A DNA stretch of 64,000 nt, taken from assembly GCF_001011035.1 (NCBI RefSeq), contig NZ_CP011492.1, positions 7,952,951 to 8,016,950 on the forward strand, written 5' to 3'. Numbering within the stretch: the first letter of the stretch is position 1; each line of letters begins with the position of its first letter. The stretch comes from Streptomyces sp. CNQ-509 (GTDB lineage Bacteria > Actinomycetota > Actinomycetes > Streptomycetales > Streptomycetaceae). The notes beneath the pieces were generated by a model. That model was given only the letters and a program-made list of their open reading frames with translations. It made no database searches and was not told the DNA's origin. This document shows positions 24,697 through 33,496 of the stretch, one piece after another. The translations under genes and the position numbers were made by a program.

Positions 24697-26886
24697 ATGC
24701 CTGAAAACGGAGCCGCACCCCTTCTCGACCGACGCCGAGTCCTGCTCGGCGGACTCGGACTTGCCGCGGGCGTGGCCGGTCTGACGCTGTCAGCCCCGGC
24801 TATCGCGCGCGCCGCCGAAGCCGCCGGAAACCGCGCGGCGGCGGACGACATTCAGCTCATCATCGAGCGCATTCAGCAGCGCTTCCTCGCCCAGGGCGAC
24901 CAGATCAAGCTCGCCAACTTCATCTATCTCGCCCGTACGTCGGAGGCCCTGACGTACGCCGAGTGGCTGCGGGCCGATGGCTCGTGGCCGAATGTGGACT
25001 ACGCCGACACCACCAGTTCCGCGAACGGCCGGGTCTGGTCGCCTTATCACGCGCTCTACCGCATGATGGCGATGGCACACGCCTACCGCGATCCGGACGC
25101 CCCGGGCTACGGAAAGCCGGAGATCGTCGAGGCGCTGAACCGCGCACTTCTGTACTGGGACAGCGTGAAACCCACCAGCACGAATTGGTGGGAGGTCGAG
25201 ATCGGCAAGTCCATGGCCATGGGCCGCGTGTCGATCTTCGTCGGCGATGAACTCAGCGCCGAGGCACGCGAGGTGGCGTACGCGCACAACACCGGCCGGC
25301 TCGACCCGGTCGGGGCGAACGGCTCCTGGCGGACGGAGAACTACCTCTACGAGGCCGTCGCCAAGCGCTCCACCGCCGACATCGAGCAGGGCTACGACAC
25401 CATGGCCCAGACGATCGCGGTCGACGGCAGCGGCGGCGTCAAGGAGGCCGTGCAGGTCGACTCGAGCTTCTGGGCGCACGGTGCGCAGCTCTACAGCGAG
25501 GGCTACGGCATGGCGCTGTTCACCATCGTCGCCGCGTGGGCCGACGTCTCGCGCGGCACGAGCTTCGCCCTCTCCGACGAGGAAGTCGACGCCATCGCCT
25601 TCTACATCCTCGACGGGACGCGCTGGCTGATCCGCGGGGAGATCGGGATGATGTACCTCGGGTACCGCCCCGCCAACACCATCGACGGCGTCACGAGTTA
25701 TGCGGCGGACTTCCTGGAGCCGCTCGACCGGATGGTGCGGGCCGACGAGGGCAACTCGGCGGCGTACCGGAAGCTCGCCGACAACATCCGGGGGAAGACC
25801 CGGGAAAACGGTGTCACCGGGCACAAGTACTTCTGGCGCTCGGAGTTCTCCTCGCACCTGCGCGCGGGGTACGGAATCTTCACCAGGATCAACTCCCCGC
25901 GCATGGTCGGCAGCGAGTACCGCTCCACCTTCCGGCCGGAAGTCGGCAACGAGATCGACTGGAACGCGCAGGGCGCCACCTCGATCCAGGTCACGAACCG
26001 GGAATACGACGACCTCGTACCCGCCTTCGACTGGTTCCACTACCCGGGTGTCACCGCGCCGTACGCCAAGGTGACGTCGACGGCGGGAAAGCGCAACGCC
26101 GGCAGCTTCACCGGCGGTGTCTCCGACGGGCGCTACGGAGCCGTCGCCTTCACGCTGGACCGGTCCTCGACCACCGGCCGCAAGAGCTACTTCTACTTCG
26201 ACGACGAGATGGTCGCTCTCGGCGCGGGAATCACTTCCACCTCCGAACATGCCGTCCACACGACCGTCAACCAGGGCGCGGCCCGGGGCAACGCGACCGT
26301 CGGCGGCAAGACGGTGCGCCCGGGGACCGACTCCGCGGCGACCGGTGCCTCGTGGGCGTACAACGACGAGATCGGTTACGTATTCCCCGAAGGAGGACCC
26401 CTCAGGGTCTCGAACAAAGGGCAGAGCGGGAGCTGGATCGACCGCGATCCGGTGGCGCGGAATGCCTTCACGCTCTACTTCGATCACGGCCGGGCCCCGG
26501 AGGGAGCCGGATACGCCTACATCGTCCTGCCCGGCGCATCTCCGGCGAAGGTACGGGCCTACGCGGCCGGGCCGGCGGTCAGGATCCTCCGCAACGACGA
26601 GCAGGTCCAGGCGGTCCGCCACCCGGGGCTGCGGCTGACGATGGCCACCTTCCATGCCGCAGGCTCCCTCGACCTGGGTGCGGGCCGTACGCTGCGGGTC
26701 GATCAGCCCGCCGTCGTCATGCTCGAGGAGTCCGGCGGCTCGGCCGTGGTGAGCGTCGCCAATCCCGACCAGCCCGGCCTGACCGTCTCCGTCGCCCTCG
26801 CCGCCCCCGGCCGCACCCGCCGGGCCGGCTTCGAGCTGGGCTCCGGCGCGAACCTCGGCAAGACGGTGACGCAGCCCCTCACGTGA
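24697..26886 (+). CDS. Tat-exported PL8 polysaccharide lyase, second copy
   Basis: A 729-residue lyase; the ATG at 24697 has AAGGAG seven bases upstream and is preferred to an upstream ATG at 24604. The signal (LDRRRVLLGGLGLAAGVAGLTL) is twin-arginine. Active-site residues are Asn153 in TNWWEVEIG and His251/Tyr260 in FWAHGAQLYSEGYG. The beta-sandwich motifs FTGGVSDGRYGAVAF and DDEMVALGAGITST match the first PL8. It lacks the two discoidin modules of that protein, so the pair may split work between polymer-bound and soluble substrate. Hyaluronate, chondroitin and xanthan lyases share this fold; I cannot separate them by eye. Confidence 0.92.
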   Translation: MPENGAAPLLDRRRVLLGGLGLAAGVAGLTLSAPAIARAAEAAGNRAAADDIQLIIERIQQRFLAQGDQIKLANFIYLARTSEALTYAEWLRADGSWPNVDYADTTSSANGRVWSPYHALYRMMAMAHAYRDPDAPGYGKPEIVEALNRALLYWDSVKPTSTNWWEVEIGKSMAMGRVSIFVGDELSAEAREVAYAHNTGRLDPVGANGSWRTENYLYEAVAKRSTADIEQGYDTMAQTIAVDGSGGVKEAVQVDSSFWAHGAQLYSEGYGMALFTIVAAWADVSRGTSFALSDEEVDAIAFYILDGTRWLIRGEIGMMYLGYRPANTIDGVTSYAADFLEPLDRMVRADEGNSAAYRKLADNIRGKTRENGVTGHKYFWRSEFSSHLRAGYGIFTRINSPRMVGSEYRSTFRPEVGNEIDWNAQGATSIQVTNREYDDLVPAFDWFHYPGVTAPYAKVTSTAGKRNAGSFTGGVSDGRYGAVAFTLDRSSTTGRKSYFYFDDEMVALGAGITSTSEHAVHTTVNQGAARGNATVGGKTVRPGTDSAATGASWAYNDEIGYVFPEGGPLRVSNKGQSGSWIDRDPVARNAFTLYFDHGRAPEGAGYAYIVLPGASPAKVRAYAAGPAVRILRNDEQVQAVRHPGLRLTMATFHAAGSLDLGAGRTLRVDQPAVVMLEESGGSAVVSVANPDQPGLTVSVALAAPGRTRRAGFELGSGANLGKTVTQPLT

Positions 26887-26898
26887 CCCCGCCGGAGT

Positions 26899-26939
26899 AC
26901 CGCCGCCCGGTCCGGCGCGCCGTCGGGCCGGGCGGCGGT
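26899..26939 (+). terminator. Hairpin terminator after second PL8
   Basis: A perfect 12-bp inverted repeat, ACCGCCGCCCGG at 26899-26910 and CCGGGCGGCGGT at 26928-26939, begins 13 bases after the stop codon, with a 17-base loop. Confidence 0.75.
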
Positions 26940-27275
26940 CGCTGCCGTAGCGACTTCACGTACACAGTCGCCGCGGGACGTTTGCCGTCGCCGGAGCAAT
27001 CCCGTATCGCAGGCTTGACGACCCACGAGGAGACGCCCATCCTCGTCGGGTCGGTGGTGTAGTCCAATCTTGCCGCGGTCCACCGGCAGGATCCGCTGCA
27101 CCATCACGCCGTGTGCCTTCGCAAACCTGGGCACGTGCGGATGCCTGATGCAGCGAGCAGGACGTCAGGGCATCGGCGCCATCGCGGCTCTCCGGCGCCT
27201 GAGGCGACACCTGGAGGTTGATCGTGCACAGTGCTTCGACTCTCGTGCCGGTGAGGGCCCCGCCCTCCCGGCCGC
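26940..27275. other. Intergenic region with a possible minus-strand gene relic
   Basis: No intact gene is visible. On the minus strand about 27000-27134 a short frame (PRFAKAHGVMVQRILPVDRG...) has protein-like composition but no recognisable family and no plausible continuation, so it may be a fragment left by the rearrangement that also damaged the next gene. Confidence 0.3.
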
Positions 27276-29160
27276 ATGCATCGCTGGGCGGCGCTGCTCG
27301 CGCTGGCGATGGTCCCCGTGGCGCCGCAGGGGTGGCCCCGCGACGCGGCCGCCGCGGCGCCCGCGTACGGCGGGCAGCCGCGATTCGACACCGCCTCTTC
27401 AGCATCAAGGGCCCGGACAACGCCGCGGCCCAGGAGTTCACCACGGATGACAGCCGGGTGGAGAAGGCGTCCCTCTACCTGGCGAGCCGTGCCGCCTCGG
27501 GCACCGTCACGGTGGAGGTCCGGACGGCGCGTGAGGACCCCGGGTCCGCGATCTCGTCGAGCACACGAGACCTCGCGCAGCTCGGCGGCGGGGGAGCGGG
27601 ATGGCTCGACTTCCCGCTCGGCGCCGACGTCACTCCCGGAACGACCTACTACCTGTTCGCGCAAGCGACCACGACGGAGAGCAAGGCGATCGCCTGGCAC
27701 GGCACCAGGTCACCGGTCGGGGGATCGCTCACGAGCTGGAACTACGACCTCCCGGTGCTCGGAGGCTGGCGGGCCTACACCACCCGTACCGCCTTCTTCG
27801 TCAACCCGGCCGGCGCCGAGGGCTGCGGGGACCCGGACGCCTGCTACCGCGCCGTGCCCGACCACGTCTTCGCCGCCTCCACGGCGGGCCTGTACTCCAA
27901 CGGGAAGACCACGGGAGCCATCACCCCCGTGCAGGCGTACGGCTCCGAGTACGTGCGGGACAGCAATGTGCTTCGGCTGCCCAGCGGCCGCTGGCGCTAC
28001 CTTCCCGCGGGCGGGTCCGAGCCGGTGACGGTGCGCGCGAACGACCCCGGCGCACGGCGCCAGATCAGCGAGTCGCGCGCCTGGCTGAAGCGCGGCACCG
28101 TCCCCGGCAGGACGGGACCGCAACGCAAGGCCGCCGCACGGGCCTTGCTCTCCATGAAGGCGCTCCTCCAGCCCAACGGTGCTTCCGCCGCCGCCTGGTA
28201 CTCCATCGGGGAGTACTCCTGGCCCCGCGACTCCAGCTACGTCGCCGCTGCGTTCGCGCACGCGGGACACACCGAGGACGCCTACCGGATCCTCACGTAC
28301 AACGCCTCCACCCAGCGCCCGGACGGCACCTGGGAAGCACGTACCACCCTGGACGGCGCGGGACCGCCCGACAGCCGTCACTCGCAGCTCGACGCGAACG
28401 GCTGGGTCCCCTGGTCCACATGGCAGTGGTACCAGGACGCTCCGCGGCAGACCCGCGACCCGGACCTCAAGAAGCTGTACCCGGCGATCGAAAAGGCGGC
28501 CGACTACGCTGCCGCGTCCCTGGACGGGGACGGACTGCCGCCGGCTTCGCCGGACTACTGGGAACTCGGCACCGGCACCCCGGACATCGGAACTGCCGCG
28601 CCGCTGCTCAGCGGCCTCAACGCCGCGGCGGACCTGGCCCGGGCCCTCGGCCACGACGACCACGCGGCGACATGGGCAGAGGCCGCGGGCAAGCTCTCGG
28701 ACGCGATCGCCGAGCGCTTCGCCCCCTCGGCTACCAGCGCACGGTGGACGGGCTGCACGGCCGCGACGGCGCGGCCGCCTTCATGGCACCGCCCTTCAAC
28801 ACCGCGCCCGCCGACCTGCCGGACGCACTCGACTCGACCCACGACGCCCTGCTGCGCCCGAACGGCGGTGTCGTCCCCGGCGACGACCCGGGCCACGACT
28901 GGGGCACGTCGACCTGGACACCGAGTACATCGTTCTTCGGACTCGCATGAGCGGGCATCGGCGAGCGGGAGAAGGCCGGCCGCGTGCTCGACTGGGTCCT
29001 CTCCAAGCGCAACGTCCTCGGCGAGCTGCCCGAGAAGGTCGACGACGACGGCAACCCGGCGTCGGTCGTTCCCCTCGGCTGGACGGACTCCCTGTTCGTC
29101 CTCACCCTGCTCCAGCTCGACCGCGACGACGCCCTCCCCGTGCCACCCCAGGCACGCTAG
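27276..29160 (+). pseudogene. GH15-like (glucoamylase fold) secreted glycosidase, broken by two frameshifts and a stop
   Basis: The signal peptide (MHRWAALLALAMVPVAP) begins at 27276. The frame changes near 27390, where the beta-sandwich domain continues in the next frame (RLFSIKGPDNAAAQEF). The alpha/alpha-barrel follows with the GH15-like YSWPRDSSYVAAAFAHAG and YWELGTGTPDIGTAAPLLSG. Near 28724 the frame shifts again (YQRTVDGLHGRDGAAAFMAPPFNT). TGA at 28948-28950 then replaces an expected Trp, after which the same frame continues (AGIGEREKAGRVLDWVLS) to TAG at 29160. Three independent lesions mean decay is established. The gene follows PL8 and may have processed its products. Confidence 0.85.
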
Positions 29161-29173
29161 CGCCCGCCGTGCC

Positions 29174-29211
29174 CCTGCCCCTGCCCCCGCTTCGGCCGGG
29201 ACAGGGGCAGG
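29174..29211 (+). terminator. Hairpin terminator after the GH15-like pseudogene
   Basis: The perfect 10-bp arms CCTGCCCCTG (29174-29183) and CAGGGGCAGG (29202-29211) lie 13 bases past the stop; further CCCC/GGGA pairing extends the stem inward. Confidence 0.72.
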
Positions 29212-29365
29212 CTCGGTGACACGGCTGAGAATGCAGGGCAGCACCCGCCTGACGCGTACCCCGGCAAAGCGAAGCTTTCGAGACGGAACCTCCCGCCGTC
29301 TCGGTGACCGCCCCCGCCTGAGATGATCGGCACGACCGAAGGGTTGAACGCAGAGGTGGAGAGCC

Positions 29366-29602
29366 TTGATCATTCCCATACCGCTTGGCGTCCTGGCGCT
29401 CGTTCTCGGGGGGTGCGCATGTGTGGTGTGGTCGGCACGTGGAGGCGGCCCCCGGTGGGTCCGCGCCGCGGCGCCCCTGATGCTCGCCGCGGGAAATGCG
29501 GTGCGCGGCTCCGCGGGCGGCCGGCGCCGCGGTAGCAACGGCAATACCAGCGGCGGCGACTGGATGATCGCTTCCAAGACAGTGGCCGTAGACGGTCGAT
29601 GA
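29366..29602 (+). CDS. Small membrane protein of unknown function
   Basis: A possible 78-residue protein from a TTG start, five bases after GGAG. An N-terminal hydrophobic helix (IPLGVLALVLGGCACVVW) is followed by a short basic, Gly/Arg-rich tail. No family is recognised. It lies 34 bases before the acetyltransferase gene and in the same direction. Start and reality are uncertain because the tail is low-complexity. Confidence 0.45.
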   Translation: MIIPIPLGVLALVLGGCACVVWSARGGGPRWVRAAAPLMLAAGNAVRGSAGGRRRGSNGNTSGGDWMIASKTVAVDGR

Positions 29603-29636
29603 ACCCCAGTCACCGGTACGCGGAAGGGATCGTGGC

Positions 29637-30194
29637 ATGCCCGGCGACCGTCTCATGCGCATCCACAGCGCCGAGTTCCGGGCCATGGCCGAGAGGGTCC
29701 TGCGCGTCACCGAACTCACTTCCCGCCTGAATATCCTGCCTTTCGAAGACGAAGCGGGCAAGGCGGACCTGTTCAAACAGATCCTCGGCAAGCCTCTGCC
29801 GCCGGGAGTGACGATCTATCCGCCCTTCTACACGGACCACGGCCTCAACCTCGACCTCGCCGAACGCGTCTTCATCAACCAGAACTGCACGTTCCTCGAC
29901 TACGCCGGCATCCGCCTCGGCGAGCGCGTGATGATCGGGCCGAAGGCCACGTTCATCACCAGCGGCCACCCGGTCGATCCCGGGGAGCGGCGGCTGTATC
30001 TCACCGGCGCACCCATCAACGTCGCGGAGAACGTGTGGATCGGTGCCGGCGCCACCATCCTGCCCGGTGTCACCATCGGCCGCGACGCCGTGGTCGCCGC
30101 CGGCGCGGTCGTGGCCGACGACGTTCCGCCGGCAAGCCTGGTGACCGGCAGCAAGGCAACCGTGCACCGAACGTGGGTCTCGGGTGAGGAATGA
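29637..30194 (+). CDS. Sugar O-acetyltransferase, Maa/LacA/NodL type (left-handed beta-helix)
   Basis: A 185-residue acetyl-CoA-dependent acetyltransferase. The N-terminal maltose-acetyltransferase-like helix region (FRAMAERVLRVTELTSRLN) precedes hexapeptide repeats (GIRLGERVMIGPKATF, NVWIGAGATILPGVTIGRDAVVAAGAVV). The catalytic histidine is His111 in ITSGHPVDP. Family members acetylate a sugar hydroxyl in the cytoplasm, often to detoxify excess sugar. A role in handling imported sugars is plausible but unproven. Confidence 0.9.
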   Translation: MPGDRLMRIHSAEFRAMAERVLRVTELTSRLNILPFEDEAGKADLFKQILGKPLPPGVTIYPPFYTDHGLNLDLAERVFINQNCTFLDYAGIRLGERVMIGPKATFITSGHPVDPGERRLYLTGAPINVAENVWIGAGATILPGVTIGRDAVVAAGAVVADDVPPASLVTGSKATVHRTWVSGEE

Positions 30195-30276
30195 CGCTCT
30201 GCCAGGAGCTGCGCCCCTCGGAGCCCCCGCCACGTGCCGTGCGAGGGCCCCAAGGGTGTGAGTTGCTGAACGGCTG

Positions 30277-31374
30277 TCAGCTGGTGCGGTTGTAGATCGC
30301 TGTGCCGGGGCAGCCGGAGTAGCCGAGGCGGGTTCCGCAGCCGGTGTACTGGCTGGAGCCGTTCCACCAGGTCCAGCCGCCGATGGTGCGGCCGTTCAGC
30401 CAGGTGTACTGGCCGACGAGGTTCGCGTCGTACGTACGCAGGCTCCAGTGCACGTGGGCGCCGGTCGCCGAACCGCCGGCGCAGACATCGGTGCCTATGG
30501 TGCCGAGCAGGGCGCTGGACCCGATCGATGTCCCGTTGTAGTAGGTGGTGTTCCACATGTGGTAGTAGTCCGTCGAGAAGCCGCCGGGGTGGATCACCCT
30601 GGTCCAGCCGCCGCCGGCACCGCACATCGAGGTCGCGGTGCCTTCACGGGACGATCGGACCCGGCCGCTGGCGTTGCCGCCGGCGAAGTCGAGGCTGCTC
30701 CAGTAGCCGGTCCCGCCGGTGTGGGAGTGCGGGCCGCCGGTCACGGTCATGTAGTAGTCGGGCATCCAAGGCAGGAGCAGCCCGCCGGTGTTGGCGGTGG
30801 CCCTCGTCGGAGACGCCGTCTTGTCCGGGGTCGTCCTGCGCTGCGCGTAGTCCGTCATGGCTCTCCGCTCGGCCTTGCCGACCAGCGGTGATGTCGCCAC
30901 GTGGGCGGCGAACTCGCGGTCGCCCTCGAGACCGGCGACCCAGCGCCCGTTCTCGCGGTGGGCGAGGTAGAGCCAGCCCTCCGGCTGGCCGTGGGCCTTG
31001 CGCGAGGCTTCGACGTACGCCACACCGCGGGCCCATCCGGGCGAGACGGTGCGGACGTCGACGACCACCTTGCGGCCCTCGGCGGCGAGTTTGCTGACGG
31101 CCTTCGCCGGGGCGAGGCCCTTGGCGTCGTGGGACCGGGAGAGGACATCGGCGGAGACGGCGTCGATCAGCGCTTTGCGGCCGGCGCCGAGACGGTCGGC
31201 GACCTTGTCCGGCATCTTCACGGTGACACCGGCGGACGGCGACGTGGCGGACGCCGGCGTCGCGCGGGGTGTCGCGGAGTCCGGGGAGGTGGCCAGCGCC
31301 GAGGGCGCGGTGGCGACCAGCCCGGTGATGGCGAGAGCGGCGAGGGTGGTTCTCACGGACAGCTTGGAGAGCAA
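30277..31374 (-). CDS. Secreted M23-family metallopeptidase (beta-lytic type)
   Basis: A 365-residue exported protein; the preferred start is TTG at 31374, which gives a tidy signal peptide (RTTLAALAITGLVATAPSALA). A pro-region of about 180 residues (ADRLGAGRKALIDAVSADVLSR...) precedes the catalytic domain. Zinc ligands are seen as His...Asp in GPHSHTGGTGYWSSLDFAGGN and the HxH of GAHVHWSLR. The closing part (CGTRLGYSGCPGTAIYNRTS) has paired cysteines. The arrangement resembles Lysobacter/Achromobacter beta-lytic endopeptidase, which cuts peptidoglycan cross-bridges. A bacteriolytic role is inferred. Confidence 0.88.
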   Translation of the reverse strand: MLSKLSVRTTLAALAITGLVATAPSALATSPDSATPRATPASATSPSAGVTVKMPDKVADRLGAGRKALIDAVSADVLSRSHDAKGLAPAKAVSKLAAEGRKVVVDVRTVSPGWARGVAYVEASRKAHGQPEGWLYLAHRENGRWVAGLEGDREFAAHVATSPLVGKAERRAMTDYAQRRTTPDKTASPTRATANTGGLLLPWMPDYYMTVTGGPHSHTGGTGYWSSLDFAGGNASGRVRSSREGTATSMCGAGGGWTRVIHPGGFSTDYYHMWNTTYYNGTSIGSSALLGTIGTDVCAGGSATGAHVHWSLRTYDANLVGQYTWLNGRTIGGWTWWNGSSQYTGCGTRLGYSGCPGTAIYNRTS

Positions 31375-31439
31375 GGGTGGTACCCCATTTCCGTTCGCGA
31401 GGCCCTGTCGGGTGAACAGGTCAGCGGATTCTGACACAG

Positions 31440-31754
31440 CACGGTCACGCTCTGCGAGGCGTTGAAGTCACGGAATTTCCTGAATGAGCGACCAATTGGA
31501 CCCTTGCATGTCATTTCCGGTTAACCAGCCGGCTTGCTGCCGGCTCGCCGTGGTTGCGCGAATTACCCTGACGCCTGCCACGGCCTGAGAGGCCGCTCTC
31601 TCGGACCGGGTGGCGGGAACCGTGCAACGGGCGGGGCGGTGGCCTGAAGAGGGCCTTGGCAACACGGGGTGCGATGAGAGAATTCCTATTGTCAGGGACA
31701 TGTCGTCACATGCGGTACGTCCCACCCGGTTCCGACTCCTCGTAGGAGGAAGAC
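31440..31754. other. Divergent promoter region between M23 and S1 peptidase genes
   Basis: This stretch, moderately AT-rich for the window, separates two secreted peptidase genes read in opposite directions and must hold both promoters. I see no confident operator. A ribosome site (GTAGGAGGAAG) directly precedes the S1 start. Confidence 0.5.
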
Positions 31755-32699
31755 GTGAGCACCGAGCGCACCAACCCCCTCAGACGCACAGCCCGGCGCT
31801 TCCGGCGGCCCGTGACCGCCCTGACCGCCCTGGCCGTGCTCGCCCTCCCGGCGGGTCTGGGGCTGGCCGGCCCGCAGGCGGCGCAGGCCCAGCCGCGGAC
31901 GTTCAGCACCGGCGAACTCGCGGCGGCGGGCGACGCCGTCCTTGCCGCCGACATCGCCGGAACGGCCTGGGGCGTCGACCAGGCGACGGGCACCGTCCTG
32001 GTCACGGTGGACGAGCGCGTGTCGGCCGCTGAGATCGCCGAGCTGCGCAGGAGCGCGGGTGCGCAGGCCGGCGCCCTCACCTTCGAGCGGACCGCGGGTA
32101 CGTTCCGGCCGTATCTCCAGGGCGGCGAGCCGGTCTGGAGCACTACCGGCCGCTGTACCGCCGGCTTCAACGTACGGGTCAGCAACGCCGACTACTTCGT
32201 GACCGCGGGCCACTGCACCGCCGGCTTCCCCACCTGGTACACGAACTCGTCGCGCACCACGCTCGTCGGCCCGACCGCGGCGAGCAGCTACCCGGGCAAC
32301 GACTTCGGCATCGTGCGGTACACCAATCCCGCGGTGCCCCGGCCCGGGACGGTCAACTGCAACGGCACGATCATCGACATCACCGGCCCGGCGAACCTGG
32401 TTGTCGGCCAGAGCGTTTCGATGGCCGGCGGCGCCACCGGCTGCCACGGCGGGGGCATCACCGGCATCAACGTCACGGTGAACTACGGCGACGCGATCGT
32501 CAGCGGGCTCATCCGCACCACCCTGTGCTGCGGGCCCGGTGACAGCGGCTCTCCGGTGTTCACCCTCACCGGGGACGGCACGACGGCGCTGGCCGTCGGG
32601 GTGCTCTCGGGCGGCTCCGGCAACTGCACCTCAGGCGGTACGTCCTTCGTCCAGCCGATCAACGAGATCCTCACGGCCTACGGCGCCGTCCTCACCTGA
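31755..32699 (+). CDS. Secreted S1 (streptogrisin-like) serine protease
   Basis: A 314-residue chymotrypsin-fold protease from GTG behind AGGAGGAAGAC. A Sec/Tat-like signal (RRPVTALTALAVLALPAGLGLA) is followed by a short alpha-lytic-type pro-peptide (residues about 46-115) and the mature enzyme. The triad is His153 in TAGHC, Asp183 in GNDFGIV and Ser264 in GDSGSP. Paired cysteines in CTAGF...GHCTAG and CNGT...GCHGG match the streptogrisin fold. It ends GAVLT without a binding module. Confidence 0.95.
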   Translation: MSTERTNPLRRTARRFRRPVTALTALAVLALPAGLGLAGPQAAQAQPRTFSTGELAAAGDAVLAADIAGTAWGVDQATGTVLVTVDERVSAAEIAELRRSAGAQAGALTFERTAGTFRPYLQGGEPVWSTTGRCTAGFNVRVSNADYFVTAGHCTAGFPTWYTNSSRTTLVGPTAASSYPGNDFGIVRYTNPAVPRPGTVNCNGTIIDITGPANLVVGQSVSMAGGATGCHGGGITGINVTVNYGDAIVSGLIRTTLCCGPGDSGSPVFTLTGDGTTALAVGVLSGGSGNCTSGGTSFVQPINEILTAYGAVLT

Positions 32700-32746
32700 C
32701 CGGACGGGTTCGCAGCGCCGCGGGCGCCGGGTCCGGAGCGGCGTTA

Positions 32747-33139
32747 TCAGATGACCACCTGGACGCCGGGGATGTCCAGGTGGGTGACCGGCGTGCCGTC
32801 CGGGCGGTGGCAGCCCTCGGTGATCACCCTCTCGAGGTTCCCGAACCTTGAGAGGGCGCACCGGTCGGGCGAGAACACACAGTGGTAGAGCTGGAGATGT
32901 TTCAGAGCAGGGGGGCCTCCTTGCGCCTCGGCAACCCAGGCGCTCACATCGCCCCCGACGAGGGTCAGGTTCGTCAGGCCGGTCAGGCCGTCGAGTTCTC
33001 GCAGTGGATGGACCGCTGCGGAGTCCTTGTAGTGCAGCGTCAGAACCTCCTCCCGCAGCCCCTCCACCCTCACCCGGGCAGCCGCCTCCCGCTCCTCCAG
33101 CATTCCCAGCACCGAAGCCACCGCGCACTCCTCGGTCAT
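32747..33139 (-). CDS. Hypothetical leucine-rich-repeat-like protein
   Basis: A 130-residue frame with Leu-rich stretches (LRELDGLTGLTNLTLVGG, LKHLQLYHCVFSPDRC, FGNLERVITEGC) that look like one to three LRR units, without a signal. It begins with ATG but with a weak ribosome site, and may be a C-terminal relic of a longer protein. It lies convergent to the S1 protease and in a degraded area, so function is unknown. Confidence 0.5.
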   Translation of the reverse strand: MTEECAVASVLGMLEEREAAARVRVEGLREEVLTLHYKDSAAVHPLRELDGLTGLTNLTLVGGDVSAWVAEAQGGPPALKHLQLYHCVFSPDRCALSRFGNLERVITEGCHRPDGTPVTHLDIPGVQVVI

Positions 33140-33212
33140 GAAGCGGACAGAAGACGCCGCATGCCTCCCTCACTCCGAGTGAAACCATGCCTGACCAGCG
33201 GAAATCAAGGGA

Positions 33213-33365
33213 TCACGTTCGGTTGAGATAGGGCTTCTCATGCAGCTCGATCTGCGTTTGGCGGTTCTCTTCCTGGCTGGCGTCGGTGTCCTCGTTCTTG
33301 ATCTCGTCGCCGGACTGCTGGCGCTGGGCGGTGAACGAGCCCTTCGAGTGCCTGGAGGTCAGCAC
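33213..33365 (-). CDS. Possible small hydrophilic protein or gene relic
   Basis: From a GTG at 33365 the frame gives 50 residues, unusually rich in Gln, Glu, Asp and Asn (DEIKNEDTDASQEENRQTQ, ending KPYLNRT). This is protein-like and unlike random high-GC translation, but no family is recognised. The plus strand has a competing hydrophobic 47-residue frame starting at 33240 (MQLDLRLAVLFLAGVGVLVL), which may be its mirror image. Confidence 0.3.
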   Translation of the reverse strand: MLTSRHSKGSFTAQRQQSGDEIKNEDTDASQEENRQTQIELHEKPYLNRT

Positions 33366-33496
33366 CCGAACGCCATACCTTAGGCGCTTTCCGCACCGAC
33401 CGCCCTCACGCTGAACTGAGCCCGCTACCGCCGGGCGGTCGCGCGCGTACCACCCGACGAGGACGGACGTGCCGGGAACTCCTCCGGGCGCGCCTG

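Noticed and set aside
26899..26939. CRISPR-like repeat
   Set aside because: It is one inverted repeat, a terminator, without spacer array or cas genes. No CRISPR was seen anywhere in the window.
29323..29535. Alternative frame over the small membrane protein
   Set aside because: Arg/Pro-rich, no hydrophobic segment, no ribosome site; the 29366 frame is better.
33240..33383. Plus-strand 47-residue hydrophobic peptide (toxin-like)
   Set aside because: It is the exact mirror of the more protein-like minus-strand frame, and has no ribosome site.
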